Below the pieces are notes generated by a model. It was given only the letters and a program-made list of their open reading frames with translations, did not search any database and was not told the DNA's origin. A DNA stretch of 64,000 nucleotides, taken from Paraburkholderia sp. BCC1884 (GTDB lineage Bacteria; Pseudomonadota; Gammaproteobacteria; Burkholderiales; Burkholderiaceae). Positions within the stretch are counted from its first letter, which is position 1. Each line of letters opens with the position of its first letter. The stretch is from assembly GCF_900996225.1 (NCBI RefSeq), contig NZ_CAAJGL010000055.1, positions 62,001 through 126,000 on the forward strand, given 5' to 3'. Shown one piece after another: positions 1 to 8,281 of this stretch. Both the position numbers and the translations under genes were made by a program.

Positions 1-646
1 TCACGCGCGTTTTCGCCATCGTCGAATTGGGCACGACGATCAGGTCCTGATTGCGCTTGAGAACATGCGTCGCGCGCCAGGTGATTTCGAGCACCACGCC
101 TTCCGTGTTGTCGTCGAGCGAGATGTGATCGCCCACCCGGTAAGGTGCGGTCGCGTTGATGACGAAGCCCGAAAACAGGTCGGCCAGCGTGCTCTGCAGC
201 GCGAGACCGAGCACGATGGCGACGGCACCGGAAGTCGCCAGCACGCCTTTGAGGGGAATGTCGAATACGTCTGCGACTATCGCGACCGCCGCCGTCAGAT
301 AGAGCAGCGTCTCGACGACATCTAGCGTAAAGCGTTCCTGGCGGGTCCGGTCGTCGAACGCGAAGTACAGACGCGCCAACAGGTTTGCAGTCGATGCCGC
401 CAGCAGCCACCAGACGATCTGCACCGCGCCGCGCACGAGCCGGTATTCGGCCGCCGCGCTCAGATCGGGCGTCTGGGTCGGGGTAATGTGCGCGCGGAAG
501 ATCGCAACCGTGAAAAGCAGAAACGCGGCACAGCGCAAGGCGGCACGCAGCGCGGTGAGACGGCGCCGCCCGCACCACAGCAGCAGCGCGCCGTTGAGCG
601 CGACGGCGCCCAGCGGTATCAACAATTGTTCGAAGCTGTCCGGCAT
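1..646 (-). CDS. MscS-family mechanosensitive ion channel (partial, C-terminus outside window)
   Basis: The minus-strand frame starts at the ATG at 644-646 and stays open to the left edge, giving about 215 residues of the N-terminal part. Hydrophobic segments lie near residues 10-25, 35-50, 75-95 and 115-135. They are followed by the pore-helix and beta-domain signature of MscS proteins: GLALQSTLADLFSGFVI, then PYRVGDHISL and an EITWRATHV stretch. The family forms stretch-activated channels that release solutes on osmotic downshock. The start codon directly abuts the stop codon of the upstream efflux gene (647-649), so it is probably the last gene of that operon. The C-terminal domain and exact subfamily cannot be judged. 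Confidence 0.85.
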   Translation of the reverse strand, partial: MPDSFEQLLIPLGAVALNGALLLWCGRRRLTALRAALRCAAFLLFTVAIFRAHITPTQTPDLSAAAEYRLVRGAVQIVWWLLAASTANLLARLYFAFDDRTRQERFTLDVVETLLYLTAAVAIVADVFDIPLKGVLATSGAVAIVLGLALQSTLADLFSGFVINATAPYRVGDHISLDDNTEGVVLEITWRATHVLKRNQDLIVVPNSTMAKTRV

Positions 647-2191
647 CTAAGGGCTCTTCAGATCGGCAAGGCCTACTTGGGTCTCGCGATCCGCCGGGAG
701 ATCGCCGCTTCGATAACCGCCTCCCAATGCCATGGTCAAACCGATTGCCGTCTGCAACTCGTCGCCAGAGAGCTTGACGAGAGCGAGGCGCGCTTCGATG
801 ACGGGCGCCTTCGCGCCCATCGCGCTCACCTGATCGGACAGGCCGGTTTGATAACTCGCCGCGGCGCTGTCACTGGCGAAACTGAGTGCGCCGATTCGCT
901 CGCGCTGCAACTGCATGCGATGGTCGATGTCTTCGATCGCGCTCCCGCTTTGCGCGACGTCGCGCACCGCGTTCAGCACCGCCTGGTTGTATTGCTCGAT
1001 CAGCGTATTACTCACCGTACGCGCGCCGTGCAGATTGGCGTTCAGACGGCCACCGTCGAAGATCGGCAACGTGAGGCCAGGAATGATATTGATCTGCTGG
1101 GCCGAGTGCGTGAACAGATCGCGCAGGCGTAGCGCGTCCAGACCGAAAAATACGGTGATGTCGAAGCTGGGATAGAAAGCGGCCTTGGCCGCATCGATCC
1201 GGTCAAGCGACGCCTCGATCAACCAGCGCATTGCCTGGAGGTCCGGGCGACGTGCCAGCAATTCGTACGAGAGCGAGGCGGGCAACGACACGGACGGCGT
1301 CGGCAACGGCACCGGCACGATCGCGGGCAGGTCATCGGGGCCGGCGCCTGACAGCGCACGCAGCGCCTCTCGTGCATGCACGATCTGCTCTCTGGTCGAT
1401 TCGATCTGCTGGTCGATCGCAAGCAGTTGCGCGCGGGCCTCGTTGGACGGCGTCAGCGCTTCGAGGCCGCGCCCGCTGCGCGCCGCGTGAGCGTCGTAGT
1501 CGAATGCGCGGGTCGCGCGAAGCTGCTGCAACAGATCGAGGCTCGCATAAGCAGTCTGAATCGTGAAGTAGAGCTCGGCGACGCCTGCCGCGACTTCAAG
1601 CTCGGCCTGCGCCGCCTCTTCGCGCTGCGCGTTCTGTTCACCGAGCGCCGCGCGAACCTGATCGCGCTGCTTGCCCCAAATGTCGATATCGTAGTGCCCG
1701 TCGAGGCCGATTAATCCTGAGGTGTACCACGGGCCGTATGCGCCGATCGGCGGATTGTGATCGGCGTAGGCGCTCAGGAAGCCATGATCCGACACGTGCT
1801 GCTGATCGATCTCCGCATGTGCGGAGATCTGCAGATCGGTGGCTGCGCGAGTCAGTTCCACCTGCGCCCGCGCCTGGGATACATGCTCCTCGGCAATCGC
1901 AAGCGTCGGTGCGTGAGCCAGCGAGCGGTCGATCAGCGTGTCGAGTTGAGGATCGCCATACTGGGTCCACCAATGCGCCGAGGGCCACGCTTCGCTCGGC
2001 AGACGAATGCCGTCGGCAATCCGCACCTGCTGCGGCGCGATCATCGCGGCCGGCGGTCGATCGTGGTGGATGATCGCGCACGACGCCAGCAGCGGCATGA
2101 TCGACGGCACGATCCATCGCGCGAAATAGTGCTTTCCTTTGCCGATGACGGCACTGGAGCGAAAACGCGATTCCCGAATGAGGCAGATCAT
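647..2191 (-). CDS. Efflux outer-membrane factor lipoprotein (NodT/MdtP-like, TolC superfamily)
   Basis: This is the outer-membrane channel of a tripartite efflux pump. I place the start at 2191, 4 bp after the preceding stop; an upstream in-frame start at 2227 would overlap that gene by 32 bp. The N-terminus is basic, then hydrophobic, and carries a lipobox-like LLASC at residues 34-38, so it is likely lipidated. The remainder has the OMF repeat pattern: long Ala/Gln/Leu-rich helices, the motif WWTQYGDPQLDTLIDRSL, RRPDLQAMRWLIEA, and PIFDGGRLNANL near the second repeat. About 514 aa is usual for the family. Gene order (YtcA, HlyD, FUSC, OMF) matches E. coli ytcA-mdtN-mdtO-mdtP, which suggests export of aromatic or other small toxic compounds. 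Substrate unknown. Confidence 0.9.
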   Translation of the reverse strand: MICLIRESRFRSSAVIGKGKHYFARWIVPSIMPLLASCAIIHHDRPPAAMIAPQQVRIADGIRLPSEAWPSAHWWTQYGDPQLDTLIDRSLAHAPTLAIAEEHVSQARAQVELTRAATDLQISAHAEIDQQHVSDHGFLSAYADHNPPIGAYGPWYTSGLIGLDGHYDIDIWGKQRDQVRAALGEQNAQREEAAQAELEVAAGVAELYFTIQTAYASLDLLQQLRATRAFDYDAHAARSGRGLEALTPSNEARAQLLAIDQQIESTREQIVHAREALRALSGAGPDDLPAIVPVPLPTPSVSLPASLSYELLARRPDLQAMRWLIEASLDRIDAAKAAFYPSFDITVFFGLDALRLRDLFTHSAQQINIIPGLTLPIFDGGRLNANLHGARTVSNTLIEQYNQAVLNAVRDVAQSGSAIEDIDHRMQLQRERIGALSFASDSAAASYQTGLSDQVSAMGAKAPVIEARLALVKLSGDELQTAIGLTMALGGGYRSGDLPADRETQVGLADLKSP

Positions 2192-2195
2192 GGCG

Positions 2196-4373
2196 TCACC
2201 CGTGCACCGGCTGTTCCGCAATTTCACGCAGATTGGCCGTCCAGCGCGGTAACCCGGCTAGCGCGCCGTCGATTCTTCGCGCATGCCAGACGAGCGTGCG
2301 CGCGTTTGCGTCTCGCGGTGGCGCGAACGCTTGCACGAACGGACCCAACGCACTGAAGTCGATCGGCAATGGCGGCATCGCGTCGGGAATCTGCATTGCC
2401 AGACCGTCCGCGTAATGGTCCAATGCGTCGGCGACGTTGGTTTGGAACTGTGCAGCGTGCGGCACGATCGATTCCGTCACCGGGCCGAGTGTCGCCTCGG
2501 CATTGAAGGCGTCGACGGCGAGCAGCAACGCGCGGCCTTGTGCGAGCACCGCTTGCGACAGAATGGTCACGTCGGGAATGTCACCTTCGCGCCAGTCGGG
2601 TTCGAGCGCGACGCGCGCAAGCATGGCCGAACAGTCCGCGAGTTTGCCCCATAGCGTCGACGGCGCCGGTTCGGCCTGCGCCTGAGAAGCGGTAGCGCCG
2701 CGCAGGAGCTTCGTCGCATTGGTGCGCGCTACCGCCGCGATCTCGCGCAGCACCGAGGCAAGTTGCGCGCGCAGCGCGTCGCCCTCGCCTTCTGGCCACA
2801 CCCAGGTCTGAATGAAAATCGCCACGCCGACACCCAGCAGAATGCCCACGATCCGGTCGCGAATCTCCGTGAGATCGGACGGCGGCGAAAACGACACGAG
2901 CAAGGCCAGCGAGAAGGTGAACATGATCTGCGTGCCGGCATAGCCAATCCGCTCCGAGCCGGCCGATAGCCACGCGCCAAGCGCAATCACGGGGAGTGCC
3001 ATCAGGAGGAGCCCGCTAATGCTCTCAAGATGGGGAATCACGAATGCGACCATGAACAGCGCGAGCCCGCTGCCGGTCAGCGCACCACCCACGCGCAGGA
3101 TGCCTTGACGCGCGGATGCGCCGAGACTCGGCAACGCCACGATGAGGCTCGTCAACATGATCGTGTGAATACCCGGCCATTTCACCGCGTTATAGAACAC
3201 GTAGCAGATCAGCACCGATAGCAACGTACGCAGCGCGAAGCGCGCATAGCGTGGATTGGTCAGGGCGTCCGGCTGGAAGAACGCGGTGCGGGCCGGCGCG
3301 TTTCTGGCAGCCTCGCCAGGCGCGCCCGTTCGTGTCGATGCAGGGCCCCCCGTTTCGCCGCGCGTCGCATCCGCCAATGCGCTGAGGGTGCGCTCCATCA
3401 TGTCGACGCCCGCAATCGAAGTGGGCAGCGGCGCCCGGGCCGGCGCGTTCCAGCGTGGCCACTGTGCATCGTCGCCGATCGCCAGCGACATTGAAGCAAG
3501 TTCGCCCTGCACGGTGCGCAGGGTTTCGGTCCGGTTCGCCCCGGCCGCAGGAATGCGCTCCGGCAGATAGGCTGCCGCCTCCACGATGCGCGATACGGCC
3601 GCTACGCTCGCCAGCATCGCACACGCCTGCGCTTCGCTCAAATGGCGGCGCATCGTCGTAAAGCGCAGCAGCTTCTGCAGCGTCATCGTATCGACTTGCA
3701 GCGCCAGCGCACTGACTGGTTCGAGTGGGCCGCGTGCATCGGCCAGCGTCGCGAGCCTTGCTTGCGTCGCGGTCAGCAGCCGTTGCATTGCGGCGCGCAA
3801 CTGGCGCTCCGGTTCCGCCGGCAACAGCACTGTGTTGAGGATCAGCGCGGTCACGACCGGATAGTTGACCGCCGCCCACACCCACAGGCAGCTTCGTACG
3901 AGCATTTCGGTGTTATCGGTCAGGTCGCCGAAACTCTGCGCATAGATCACGATCAGCGAGACCAGAAAAAAGACGAGCCCGAACCGGGTCACCGCGCGCA
4001 TCAGATAGACGCCGCAGAAAAAAATCGCGCTCGCGATCAGGATGCGCAACATCGGATAGCCAAAGGCGATCGCATATAGAGCGACCACGCAAGCCACAGC
4101 AAAAGTGACACCGATCACCAGATTGGCCGCAATGACGCGTGTCAGTACGATGTTCGACTGCGTAACGTAAAAAATCACCAGCAACGACAACGGCAATTCG
4201 GGCACCCGCAAGGTCATCGACACGATGATGACGAACGCGCCGCCCAGTACGCAACGCAGGGTGACATTGCCGCGCCCCGGATAAGGCGCGAGTTCCGTGC
4301 GCAGGAAAGCCGCGAAACGGATCAGCGGCGCGGGCCACTCCAGCATCGGCCGGGTGCTTTCCATCTCGCTCAC
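2196..4373 (-). CDS. FUSC-family inner-membrane efflux protein (MdtO/AaeB-like)
   Basis: Inner-membrane transporter of the pump; 725 aa. It shows the two-block FUSC layout: a cluster of about six hydrophobic segments at residues 35-190, a long soluble region at 190-380, and a second membrane cluster at 385-525 followed by a soluble C-terminal half. The family includes fusaric-acid resistance proteins and AaeB/MdtO, which export aromatic acids or similar compounds. The start is GTG at 4371-4373, overlapping the stop of the HlyD gene in a GTGA arrangement, so translation is probably coupled. A second start is possible at the ATG at 4364. The substrate cannot be read from the sequence. Confidence 0.9.
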   Translation of the reverse strand: MSEMESTRPMLEWPAPLIRFAAFLRTELAPYPGRGNVTLRCVLGGAFVIIVSMTLRVPELPLSLLVIFYVTQSNIVLTRVIAANLVIGVTFAVACVVALYAIAFGYPMLRILIASAIFFCGVYLMRAVTRFGLVFFLVSLIVIYAQSFGDLTDNTEMLVRSCLWVWAAVNYPVVTALILNTVLLPAEPERQLRAAMQRLLTATQARLATLADARGPLEPVSALALQVDTMTLQKLLRFTTMRRHLSEAQACAMLASVAAVSRIVEAAAYLPERIPAAGANRTETLRTVQGELASMSLAIGDDAQWPRWNAPARAPLPTSIAGVDMMERTLSALADATRGETGGPASTRTGAPGEAARNAPARTAFFQPDALTNPRYARFALRTLLSVLICYVFYNAVKWPGIHTIMLTSLIVALPSLGASARQGILRVGGALTGSGLALFMVAFVIPHLESISGLLLMALPVIALGAWLSAGSERIGYAGTQIMFTFSLALLVSFSPPSDLTEIRDRIVGILLGVGVAIFIQTWVWPEGEGDALRAQLASVLREIAAVARTNATKLLRGATASQAQAEPAPSTLWGKLADCSAMLARVALEPDWREGDIPDVTILSQAVLAQGRALLLAVDAFNAEATLGPVTESIVPHAAQFQTNVADALDHYADGLAMQIPDAMPPLPIDFSALGPFVQAFAPPRDANARTLVWHARRIDGALAGLPRWTANLREIAEQPVHG

Positions 4374-5467
4374 GATGGCGCTCCGTCGCGCGCGGCCTGT
4401 GCCTGCCGTGCGTCGTCACCGGTCGGACGCAACACCGCAACAGCCGAGGTGCCGATCCGGAAGAGCCGCGGATTGGGCTGGTCGATCAGGATCTTCACAG
4501 GAAAACGTTGCGCGACGTGCACCCAGTTGATGCTACGTTCGATGGACGGCAAGCCATTGGCCGTACCGGCGCCATCCTGAGGATCGACGCCGAAGCCGAT
4601 CGAATCCACCACTCCGTTGAAACGGATCCCGGTGTCGCTCATCAGATAGACGGTGGCCGGCGTGCCGGGGCGGATGTGACCCAGTTCGTTTTCGCGGAGA
4701 TTCGCAATCACATACCAGTGCCGCGTGTCGATCAGCGTGAACACCGGTTTTTGCGCCGATACGTATTGCCCGATCGAAGTCCGCAGTTCGACCACCAGGC
4801 CATCGAACGGTGCGCGCACGGTTGCATATTCAAGGTTGAGCCGGGCTGTCTGGATCTGAGCCTGCAAGACCGAGCGCTGCGCGACGAGCGCGTCGACACC
4901 GCTGACGGCCGCCCGGGCTTCGCGCTCCTGCTGCTCGGCAGCATCGAGTTCAGCCTGTGCGGAACGTTGTGCGGTTCGAGCCCGCTCCAGCTCATCTGCG
5001 GAAACGTAGCCCTTCGTGATAAGCGGCTCGGTTCTGGCCAGGGTGTCGGCGGTCTGCTTCGCCGCCGCTTGCGCACGGATCACTGCCGCTTTGGCGCCCG
5101 CCGCGCCGAACACTTGCGCGTTCACACTGCGTTGGGTAAGCGGAATCTGCGCGTCCAGTTGAGCGAGTTCGGCTTGCGCCCGTTGCAGAGCATATTGATA
5201 GGGCCTTGGGTCGATCTGAAACAGCAGATCGCCTTGCTTCACCTGTTGATTGTCTCGCACAGCGAGCGTGACGATCTTGCCGCTCACCTCCGGCACTACG
5301 CCGATGGTGTCGGCGTAGGCGTACGCGTCGTCGGTGCGCGGTGTCGTGTCGACGCGCCAGATCACTGCGCACACCGCGAGCACGGCGAGCAGGATCAGAA
5401 GGATGGCCAACCAGGTTCGCGGACGACGCTGGTCCGCATTCGCGCGGTTCGAAGCTGTCAAGTTCAC
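4370..5467 (-). CDS. HlyD/EmrA-type membrane fusion protein (MdtN/AaeA-like)
   Basis: Periplasmic adaptor joining the FUSC protein to the outer-membrane channel; 365 aa from a GTG start. One N-terminal transmembrane helix (residues 19-38) is followed by a biotinyl-lipoyl-like beta segment (VVPEVSGKIVTLAVRDNQQV, then GDLLFQIDP). An Ala/Gln-rich coiled-coil hairpin spans about 95-200. After it comes the returning lipoyl half (LNLEYATVRAPFDGLVVEL) and a beta-barrel region with RENELGHIRPGTPATVYL. The protein sits between the YtcA-like lipoprotein gene (19 bp upstream) and the FUSC gene (4-bp overlap). Function is secure at family level. Confidence 0.92.
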   Translation of the reverse strand: MNLTASNRANADQRRPRTWLAILLILLAVLAVCAVIWRVDTTPRTDDAYAYADTIGVVPEVSGKIVTLAVRDNQQVKQGDLLFQIDPRPYQYALQRAQAELAQLDAQIPLTQRSVNAQVFGAAGAKAAVIRAQAAAKQTADTLARTEPLITKGYVSADELERARTAQRSAQAELDAAEQQEREARAAVSGVDALVAQRSVLQAQIQTARLNLEYATVRAPFDGLVVELRTSIGQYVSAQKPVFTLIDTRHWYVIANLRENELGHIRPGTPATVYLMSDTGIRFNGVVDSIGFGVDPQDGAGTANGLPSIERSINWVHVAQRFPVKILIDQPNPRLFRIGTSAVAVLRPTGDDARQAQAARDGAPS

Positions 5468-5486
5468 AACGTCGCTCGCATGTCGA

Positions 5487-5858
5487 TCATAAGTTGAAGC
5501 CGGCAGTCCAGAGCGCGACTGCGAATAACACTGTCAGCGCAGGGTAGACAAGTGCAGGAGGTTCGAGCAGGGCACCTCGTCCACTGCGCGACAACAGCAC
5601 ATGCACACAGGCGACGGCCAGCACGGCGCCCGCGATGCAAAACAGCCAGTCAGGAAAATAGGCACCCAGTATCGCGATCGAGGGCGAGCCACTGCACCCT
5701 GCCGTCAGGGCGCACAGCAGCAGAACGAAGCCTCCGCGAATCCGCCCGACCCAATTGAGCCGGGCCGGCGCGGTGCGCTGTCGTGTTTCGGGCATGGCTT
5801 GACCCGAGAAACGAGCCACATTCTTCGCCGGAGGCCGCACCCGGGTTCGACTCTGCAT
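5487..5858 (-). CDS. ytcA: YtcA-family small lipoprotein
   Basis: Small membrane lipoprotein of unknown role found beside mdtN-type efflux genes. The 123-aa frame has a basic N-terminus, a hydrophobic run and a lipobox LTAGC, then two more transmembrane segments (FPDWLFCIAGAVLAVACVHV and PALTVLFAVALW). The likely true start is the internal ATG at 5795, which shortens the positively charged leader and puts the lipobox Cys at residue 34; the ATG at 5858 is the longest option. No strong Shine-Dalgarno decides between them. The poxB stop lies only 13 bp upstream of the longer start, so this gene may be read from the poxB promoter. Confidence 0.78.
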   Translation of the reverse strand: MQSRTRVRPPAKNVARFSGQAMPETRQRTAPARLNWVGRIRGGFVLLLCALTAGCSGSPSIAILGAYFPDWLFCIAGAVLAVACVHVLLSRSGRGALLEPPALVYPALTVLFAVALWTAGFNL

Positions 5859-5871
5859 GGTTCTGTCCGAT

Positions 5872-7593
5872 TCAGCGCGTCAGATTGACCTTCGCGATGT
5901 CGATCAATTGACTGCCCCGGCCGTCCAGCACCGCCTGCATCATGAAGATGCCGAACTTCCACGCTTCGTCCACGGTAGTCTTGGGCGGCATGATCAGTTC
6001 CTGGCGGGCACTGACTACGTCGACGAGTACCGGCCCGTCGTGCGCAAGCGCCGTTGCAATCGCACCTTCGAGTTCCTGAGGCTTCTCGACGCGGATGCCC
6101 TTGACGCCCATCGCCTCGGCCATGTTCGCAAAGTTCGGATTGACGAGATCGCAGCCGGTGTCGATAAAACCGGACGCCCGCATTTCAATTTCGACGAAAC
6201 CCAGCGTGCCGTTATTCAGCACGATCAGCTTCACTGGGAGTTTGGCCTGCACGAGCGTGATGAAATCGCCCATCATCATGGTGAAGCCGCCATCGCCTGA
6301 CATCGAAATCACCTGCCGATCCGGAAACGCGCACTGCGCTCCGATCGCGTGCAGCATGGCATTGGCCATCGAGCCGTGATTGAACGATCCGACCAGCCGG
6401 CGCTTACCGTTCAGCTTCAGATAGCGCGCCGTCCACGCGATCGGCGTACCGACGTCGCAGGTGAAAATGGCGTCGTCGGAGGCAAGTTCGCTCACGAGTC
6501 GCGTCACGTATTGCGGGTGGATCGCGGTGCTCGACGGTCTGCTTTCGGCCAACTCGTCCAGATCTTTGCGCGCCTTTTTGTAGTGCGCGAGTGCACTGTC
6601 GAGGTGGTCAGAATCCGGCTTGTCGTTGACCGACGGCAACAGTGCGGCCAGCGTATCCTTCACCGTGCCGACCAGACCGAGATCCAGCGAACAGCGGTTA
6701 CCTAATGCTTCAGGACGAACGTCGATCTGTACGATCTTCGCGTTCTCCGGGTAGAACTGACGATAGGGGAAGTCAGTGCCGAGCAGCAACAGCAGGTCGC
6801 AGGCCTTCATGGCGGCAAAGCCGGAAGCAAACCCGACATTGCCGGTCATGCCGACATCGTAGGGATTGTCGTGTTCGATATATTCCTTGCCGCGCAGCGA
6901 GTGGACAATCGGCGCTTTCACGCGCCTCGCCAGCTCGATCACTTCGTCGCGCGCGCCCGCGCATCCCGCGCCGCACATGAAGGTCACCCGTGACGCATCG
7001 TGCAGCATGTCGGCGAGACAGGCGAGTTCGTCATCGGACGGGCGTAACACCGGGGCACTGGTGGGCACCACCCAGGGAGCGACTTGTGCAATCGTTGGCG
7101 AGAGTGCCACGTCACCCGGAATCACCACCACGGCGACGCCTCTTCTGCCGACCGCGACCCGCATGGCGCGTGTCAGGATTTGAGGCAACTGGCCGACATC
7201 CGACACCAGCTCGACATAGTGGCTGCATTCGCGAAACAGGCTTTCCGGGTGCGTGGCCTGAAAGTAGTCGATGCCGATTTCCGTGCTCGGAATGTGCGCG
7301 GCGATCGCCAGCACCGGCACGCCACTACGGTGCGCGTCGAACAAACCGTTGATCAGATGCAGATTGCCCGGCCCGCAACTACCCGCGCACACGGCAAGCT
7401 CACCGGTCAGATGCGCTTCGGCGGCCGCTGCGAACGCAGCGCCCTCTTCATGGCGCATGTGAACCCAATCGATCTTGTCGGTCCGTCGCAACGAGTCGGA
7501 TATTCCATTGAGCGAGTCACCGACCACACCATAGATCCGTTTTACCCCGACATGCGCAAGGGTATCGACGAGATAGTCCGCCGCTGTAGTCAT
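5872..7593 (-). CDS. poxB: Pyruvate dehydrogenase (quinone) / pyruvate oxidase
   Basis: Thiamine-diphosphate flavoenzyme that decarboxylates pyruvate to acetate and CO2 and passes electrons to the membrane quinone pool. At 573 aa it matches E. coli PoxB (572). Visible marks are the catalytic Glu in HMRHEEGAAFAAAAEA near residue 50, SCGPGNLHLINGLFDAHRSG, the ThDP/Mg motif MSGDGGFTMMMGDF ending in VLNNGTLGF, and a C-terminal tail (GRGSQLIDIAKVNLTR) closely resembling the lipid-binding tail of E. coli PoxB. The start ATG (7591-7593) is preceded by a near-perfect Shine-Dalgarno (AGGAGG, complement of 7600-7605). Likely stationary-phase or low-pH metabolism. The efflux operon begins 13 bp downstream. 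Confidence 0.95.
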   Translation of the reverse strand: MTTAADYLVDTLAHVGVKRIYGVVGDSLNGISDSLRRTDKIDWVHMRHEEGAAFAAAAEAHLTGELAVCAGSCGPGNLHLINGLFDAHRSGVPVLAIAAHIPSTEIGIDYFQATHPESLFRECSHYVELVSDVGQLPQILTRAMRVAVGRRGVAVVVIPGDVALSPTIAQVAPWVVPTSAPVLRPSDDELACLADMLHDASRVTFMCGAGCAGARDEVIELARRVKAPIVHSLRGKEYIEHDNPYDVGMTGNVGFASGFAAMKACDLLLLLGTDFPYRQFYPENAKIVQIDVRPEALGNRCSLDLGLVGTVKDTLAALLPSVNDKPDSDHLDSALAHYKKARKDLDELAESRPSSTAIHPQYVTRLVSELASDDAIFTCDVGTPIAWTARYLKLNGKRRLVGSFNHGSMANAMLHAIGAQCAFPDRQVISMSGDGGFTMMMGDFITLVQAKLPVKLIVLNNGTLGFVEIEMRASGFIDTGCDLVNPNFANMAEAMGVKGIRVEKPQELEGAIATALAHDGPVLVDVVSARQELIMPPKTTVDEAWKFGIFMMQAVLDGRGSQLIDIAKVNLTR

Positions 7594-7842
7594 GTGTTGC
7601 CTCCTGAGAATGGGAAGGACCGAAACGCGCTTGTCGTTGATCGATAAGCTGAGCGAGCGTTGTCACGAGGCTCGTTTGGCACCAGCAAAGTTTGCCTTTA
7701 TCCGCCACCTCGATGAAATCCCCCTGACGGGGGATAAAGTGCGGTCGGTCGATTGCTTTCATATTTCTGACTTTGCAATTCAAACCGATTACACAATCGC
7801 TCGGCGCGCAGACGTTTTGTTCGAGGTGCCGCACCGGGTTTT

Positions 7843-7858
7843 GTTAAACAAGTTTAAC
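7843..7858. promoter_or_regulatory. 16-bp palindrome, candidate LacI/GntR-type operator
   Basis: GTTAAACAAGTTTAAC has two 7-bp arms that are perfect inverted repeats around a 2-bp centre. It lies in the 670-bp gap between poxB and the AAA regulator, about 120 bp before a LacI-like gene remnant. LacI-family operators often resemble GTTAAACGTTTAAC, so this may be a relic or still-used site. The rest of 7594-7978 is relatively AT-rich, holds the poxB leader, and shows no credible gene. Confidence 0.4.
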
Positions 7859-7978
7859 TTTTAGCGTTCTTACACTTACGCTATGCTGAGTGGCAACCAA
7901 TACGAATTAGTACGGCGTTTGTCATGCACCGGAAGTCGCTTCCAGGGCGCGTTCGTTGGCAATCCGTATTAACACGCG

Positions 7979-8212
7979 ATGTACGAAGCCGGCTTCGAAT
8001 CCGACGTTGCAGTGCATATGAGCGTCGACGAAACGGGTGGCGCCAGCGCTGCCGATATCGCGGCAATGGGGTTCGACGATATTCCGACTGCTCGTCTGTT
8101 GGCGCCAGCTCCTGGCACGGTCAATACCCATGTGAGGCAAAACGAGACATGCCGTCAGTCGATTATCCGTGCTTTTGAATGTACCGAAGTCGGCCTCGAC
8201 GACGCCGGGTAA
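7979..8212 (+). pseudogene. Remnant of a LacI-family transcriptional regulator (ligand-binding domain fragment)
   Basis: The 77-codon frame contains DIAAMGFDDIPTARLLAPAP, followed by GTVNTHVRQ. This is the hallmark C-terminal strand of LacI/GalR ligand-binding domains (compare the usual DIAVVGFDDIP.AR...PPLTTVRQ). The preceding EAGFESDVAVHMSVDETG resembles the segment that lies some 40-50 residues earlier in intact proteins, which suggests an internal deletion. A stop codon lies immediately upstream (7970-7972), and no helix-turn-helix or N-terminal subdomain is found in any frame nearby. It is best read as a degraded gene rather than a functional small protein. Confidence 0.5.
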
Positions 8213-8281
8213 GTTACTGATTCATGTAATTGATCGCTCACACATCACTAAAAACTAATACGTATGAATGGAGCAGTAGGC

